Positions 61,375-64,000 of a stretch of DNA of 64,000 bases are shown here, in pieces. The stretch lies in NCBI GenBank assembly GCA_036342255.1, contig JAZAUS010000008.1, positions 25,011 to 89,010 on the forward strand, in the 5' to 3' direction. Below the pieces are notes generated by a model. The model saw only the letters and a program-made list of their open reading frames with translations, was not told the DNA's origin and did no database searches. The translations under genes were made by a program, and so were the position numbers. Each line of letters opens with the position of its first letter. Position 1 is the first letter of the stretch. This stretch comes from RUG11198 sp036342255. GTDB lineage: Bacteria; Bacillota_I; Bacilli_A; RF39; UBA660.

Positions 61375-62042
61375 TATTTATCACCCTTTCTAAAAGCCTG
61401 ACTTGTTTGACTTTCATATTGATGAATAATAATGCCTTTTTCAATCAATTCTTTAAAGAATCTCTCAGGAGTTCTACCATATACAAGAATTATCTTAGGT
61501 TCTAGTATTTTAACCATTTCATTTAATCCTTGTTGGTATAAAGTCCAATTGATTTTTTCTTTTATACAACCAATTGTTCCTATAGATATTATATCATGTT
61601 TTGGAATTCCTGCGAAACAATATTCATAAGAATCAGGTTCAGACCATCTAACATTGTTTATAACATTAATTCCATTCTTTTTAAGATAACATCCAAAAGC
61701 TCTCATTCGATAAGTATTATAAATTTTCAAAGATACAGGAAAATCTATATTTGTAGAGAAATCAGGAAGAATCACTCCCTTAAATTTCTTTAATCTTTCA
61801 AGAGCTTTTTCAGGATTATTCCATATTCCATTTGGACCATCAAATTTTTGATCGTCAATGTAGAAATGAACAAAGGCATCATATTCAACTGAAGATTTAG
61901 TTAAATCATAAGCAATGAGTTTTGTAGGAATCTCTGCTACAGATGATGAACATATTGGGATATCGTACTTACCATCAAATTGTTCATCTTTTACCATGAA
62001 TGCATTAAAGACATCTTTGCATCCTTTTCTAATATTTTTCAT
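61374..62042 (-). CDS. DUF4417 protein
   Basis: 222 aa from MKNIRKGCKDVFNAFM. Typical elements: FVHFYIDDQKFDGPNGIWNN, LKKFKGVILPDFSTNIDFP, NTYRMRAFGCYLKKNG, WSEPDSYEYCFAGIPKH, SIGTIGCIKEK and ILVYGRTPERFF. DUF4417 proteins occur on phages and mobile elements, often next to the toxin-like gene seen here; function unknown. I chose ATG 62042 because GAAGGGA lies 9 nt upstream; the frame from 62069 starts with TTG. Divergent from the 539-aa gene. Confidence 0.82.
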   Translation of the reverse strand: MKNIRKGCKDVFNAFMVKDEQFDGKYDIPICSSSVAEIPTKLIAYDLTKSSVEYDAFVHFYIDDQKFDGPNGIWNNPEKALERLKKFKGVILPDFSTNIDFPVSLKIYNTYRMRAFGCYLKKNGINVINNVRWSEPDSYEYCFAGIPKHDIISIGTIGCIKEKINWTLYQQGLNEMVKILEPKIILVYGRTPERFFKELIEKGIIIHQYESQTSQAFRKGDK

Positions 62043-62217
62043 ACTAATTTTCCCTTCTACACGATACAAGAGGTAATCATTTCACTTATATTGTGATATA
62101 ATATTTATCAAAAGGTGAGCTCTTCCCTTTCGACATTTCCATTATCACATTAAACAAGAAAAAATGCCGGACTGACGAAGACTACCAAAGACTGGTAAAG
62201 ACTGGAAGGTGAAAAAT
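62043..62217. promoter_or_regulatory. Divergent promoter region with triple AAGACT repeats
   Basis: Intergenic 175 bp. Upstream of the plus-strand gene, three near-identical units GAAGACTACC, AAAGACTGGT, AAAGACTGGA lie head to tail (about 62177-62206), of which TACCA/TGGTA can form a hairpin. A minus-strand or plus-strand -10 (GATATAAT, about 62095-62102) lies between. Candidate operator region. Confidence 0.45.
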
Positions 62218-63837
62218 ATGGAATTTTCTGAGTTTGCACAAATATTTAATAAATTTTTAGAAACAGGAACAGAATCAATTACACAAGAATTAGTTAATGC
62301 TATTAGTGGTATATATATTGAAAAAGAAATTAATATTTCTCTTGATGGATGGAGAAAATACACTAGTGGTTCTACAAATTTCAAGAAAATAGCTAACAAA
62401 ATAAAATATCGATATGAAAAACAAAATTTTATTGAATATCTTGATGACAACATTATTGGTGATACTATACCTAAGTTAATTAATGAATTTAAATTAAAAG
62501 GTATATCTATAAACAAAGATAATTGGAAAGAAGAAATATCACAAATATTTGTAGATATAATTGATAAAAGCAATGGAATAAATACAACTATTAAGGAAGA
62601 AAATAAAAGCAAAGATCTAGATGATAGTTTTAAAGAATTAGATAACAAAATTGTTCAATCATATAGTTCAGATTTCAATGAAGCTGATAAAAAAATTAAA
62701 GAAGCTTTTAATAATTCATTTAGTGTTGCTAATACGATTCAAAGTAGTAAACTTAATCCGGAATTACAAAAGTATTATGAAGTGAAATATAATCATATAA
62801 ATGGTCAATCATTTGGTACTTTAGTACCTAAAAATAAAGAAGCAATTCAAAAATATCCTTTTAATGTTTTAATATTACCAGAAGAAGATTCTCCAGAAGA
62901 AAGAGAAAGACTAACAAAATATTTCAATGATATGCAAAAAGAAGCAAATATCAGTAATAAATCAGTTAAGATTAATGAACCATTGAAATTTATTGAAAGA
63001 CTTGGAACATATCAAAATCCATTTCCAGTCTTTAGTAATTATAAGAATTTTGAATTATCACCTACTCCAAATTTAAGAAGTTCAAAATTTACTATACGAG
63101 TATATAATAAGCATTATGATCTAAGATTTAATAGTATTGAAATGTGGCTATTAGATTTTGATAAAGATCACTTTGTTTTTTCAAATATAAGAGATGAAAA
63201 AGCTGATTATGTATTAAGAGTTGAATTATCACATACTGATAAGAAAAGTAATACAGCATGTATATTTAGAACTAAAGAAGAATATATTGGAGATGCTAAA
63301 GCAAATAGAAGAAACTATTTATGGAGAATATTATTAGCTGATTATAATACAAACCTAGAAATATATTCAGATATAGTTGGAGATTATGCTATTAAAGCTG
63401 ATCATGTAGGTAAAGAAAAATTCACATCTAAAGAATACAATGAATTTAAAAAATCAATTAGTTATTTTGATAAAATAATATTCATTGAACAACAACTTGA
63501 TTGTCATATCGATGTTGATCATATGGATATGGAAAAAGAAATGCCTGCTATTGACTTTTTATACTATTCAATCAAAAGAAAATCTAAAACATTTAGAAAG
63601 AAAATGTACTTTGATATGGAAATTGAAAAAAAGTATATGGAAGGTTTAAAAGAAGGTATAACATTGGTAAATATTGAATCCGATTTATCATTTGTAGAAC
63701 TAAGAGGTCAAACATTCAATTTGAATGATACCAAAGTACAAATAGATAAAGCTGAAATAATTAAAATAGAGAATCTTGATGATAATACTTGCAAAGTTTA
63801 TTATCAAGCCGATGAAGTAAAAATGATAGTTAAATAA
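62218..63837 (+). CDS. 539-aa protein, unknown, accessory
   Basis: Begins MEFSEFAQIFNKFLETGTES; GGAAGGTGA lies 5 nt before ATG 62218 (an earlier in-frame start at 62209 has none). The N-terminal ~95 residues look like a small helical domain (SITQELVNAISGIYIEKEIN; SLDGWRKYTSGSTNFKKIANK), the region 115-180 is a charged linker, and 180-539 is a soluble mixed domain with GKYNHINGQSFGTLVP-like text, LRVELSHTDKKSNTACIFRTK, NRRNYLWRILLADYN and YSDIVGDYAIKADHVGKEKF. No family recognised. Codon and base composition match the island. Accessory context suggests a defence or element-maintenance role, without proof. Confidence 0.65.
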   Translation: MEFSEFAQIFNKFLETGTESITQELVNAISGIYIEKEINISLDGWRKYTSGSTNFKKIANKIKYRYEKQNFIEYLDDNIIGDTIPKLINEFKLKGISINKDNWKEEISQIFVDIIDKSNGINTTIKEENKSKDLDDSFKELDNKIVQSYSSDFNEADKKIKEAFNNSFSVANTIQSSKLNPELQKYYEVKYNHINGQSFGTLVPKNKEAIQKYPFNVLILPEEDSPEERERLTKYFNDMQKEANISNKSVKINEPLKFIERLGTYQNPFPVFSNYKNFELSPTPNLRSSKFTIRVYNKHYDLRFNSIEMWLLDFDKDHFVFSNIRDEKADYVLRVELSHTDKKSNTACIFRTKEEYIGDAKANRRNYLWRILLADYNTNLEIYSDIVGDYAIKADHVGKEKFTSKEYNEFKKSISYFDKIIFIEQQLDCHIDVDHMDMEKEMPAIDFLYYSIKRKSKTFRKKMYFDMEIEKKYMEGLKEGITLVNIESDLSFVELRGQTFNLNDTKVQIDKAEIIKIENLDDNTCKVYYQADEVKMIVK

Positions 63838-63907
63838 ATATAGAACCAGATATGGAAAATGAAGTGAACCCTATTTAGGACACTTTAAAAAAACAGATAT
63901 TTATTAT

Positions 63908-63941
63908 AAAATAACATCTCAAGAAAGTGAGGTGTTATTTT
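63908..63941 (+). promoter_or_regulatory. Hairpin covering the ribosome site of the transposase gene
   Basis: AAAATAACATCTCA (63908-63921) pairs with TGAGGTGTTATTTT (63928-63941), 14 bp with one G-U and a 6-nt loop. The 3' arm contains GAGGTG, the only Shine-Dalgarno of the ORF starting at 63943, so translation from read-through mRNA would be blocked. Confidence 0.7.
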
Positions 63942-63942
63942 T

Positions 63943-64000
63943 ATGGGTAAACATCATGATATTAATTTAAAAAATGAAATAGTTAATAAATATAAAGACG
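63943..64000 (+). CDS. Transposase OrfA-like, 5' end only
   Basis: MGKHHDINLKNEIVNKYKD is all that is visible. The spacing and residues (K-x-D...F/L-K-x-E-x-V-x-x-Y) match the first helix of IS3-type OrfA HTH proteins. Start ATG 63943. The rest lies outside the window. Confidence 0.55.
   Translation, partial: MGKHHDINLKNEIVNKYKD

Larger units (their letters stand above)
63865..64000 (+). mobile_element. Left end of an IS3-family-like insertion sequence, cut by the window edge
   Basis: Just after the 539-aa gene the sequence TGAACCCTATTTAGGACA (63865-63882) has the TG start and C-rich inner part of IS3-family terminal repeats. Within 80 bp a short ORF begins that looks like the HTH OrfA of such elements. 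The right end and any target duplication lie beyond the window. Confidence 0.6.

Noticed and set aside
62145..62648. 167-aa minus-strand frame opposite the 539-aa gene
   Set aside because: Leu/Ser-rich antisense shadow; the plus-strand frame has the ribosome site and normal composition.
1..64000. tRNA or rRNA genes
   Set aside because: No T-loop GGTTCRA with matching acceptor stem seen on either strand by eye; no rRNA-like stretch of higher GC.
1..64000. CRISPR arrays
   Set aside because: No regularly spaced direct repeats; the only tandem repeats are the 221-bp RNA duplication and the 18-bp AT repeat.
1..64000. Mollicute genetic code (TGA = Trp)
   Set aside because: Long conserved genes (pcrA, xfp, sufB, both methyltransferases) read through at full length with TGG for Trp and no in-frame TGA; one remnant ends in TGA.

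Overview
The window is chromosomal DNA of a very AT-rich, low-GC Bacillota. Coding is dense and about nine genes in ten lie on the minus strand, as expected for one replication arm. Shine-Dalgarno sites are classical (AAGGAG, GAGGTG), stops are almost all TAA, and long conserved genes have no in-frame TGA, so the standard code applies. MurI, an L,D-transpeptidase, an amidase-fold protein, agr quorum sensing, SufB, a phosphoketolase and CDF/HtrA/Ctp proteins fit a small-genome, walled, fermentative, probably host-associated member of Bacilli (RF39 or Erysipelotrichia-like). That placement is inference from gene content.

Layout. (1) 1-12.8 kb is a defence island: a DUF262 protein cut by the window edge; a 131-aa protein with an SSB-like C-terminal tip coupled to a PHP-ATPase (TrlF-like); a nuclease-DUF2075 helicase; a membrane protein; MazG-like; a type II restriction-modification set (HNH nuclease plus two coupled m5C methyltransferases, the first with a probable DNA-binding N-terminus and an inverted repeat in its promoter); a DUF262-HNH protein; and a HEPN-like protein. 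(2) 12.8-21.5 kb mixes small unknown proteins, a zincin-like protein, DUF3800, Nudix, PurN and an acyltransferase with non-coding elements: three members of one small-RNA family (one at 15.03-15.16 kb, a tandem pair at 19.9-20.25 kb) and a ~525-nt structured RNA at 20.9-21.4 kb. (3) 21.5-30.6 kb: DUF1653, a secreted transglutaminase, a lipoprotein, CDF transporter, HtrA, PAP2, phosphoketolase. (4) 30.8-33.6 kb: an agr system split into convergent agrBD and agrCA. (5) 33.7-54.7 kb: mostly housekeeping and envelope genes (Ctp protease, SSB, amidase-fold protein, SufB, HipA-like protein, PcrA, DUF2779, MurI, L,D-transpeptidase, AAA ATPase, nitroreductase, ART-like protein, queuosine-precursor transporter). 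Several have lost catalytic residues. (6) 54.8-64 kb is accessory: a 1277-aa helical-repeat protein, a cysteine-protease-fold protein beside a response-regulator remnant, a frameshifted excisionase-like gene, a toxin-immunity-like pair behind DUF4417, a large unknown gene, and the left end of an IS3-like element.

The best candidates for undescribed biology are the covarying small-RNA family, the ~525-nt RNA before a membrane-protein gene, the SSB-tip protein/PHP-ATPase pair and the 1277-aa protein. I found no CRISPR array, rRNA or tRNA. Residue positions are counted by eye and may be off by a few.
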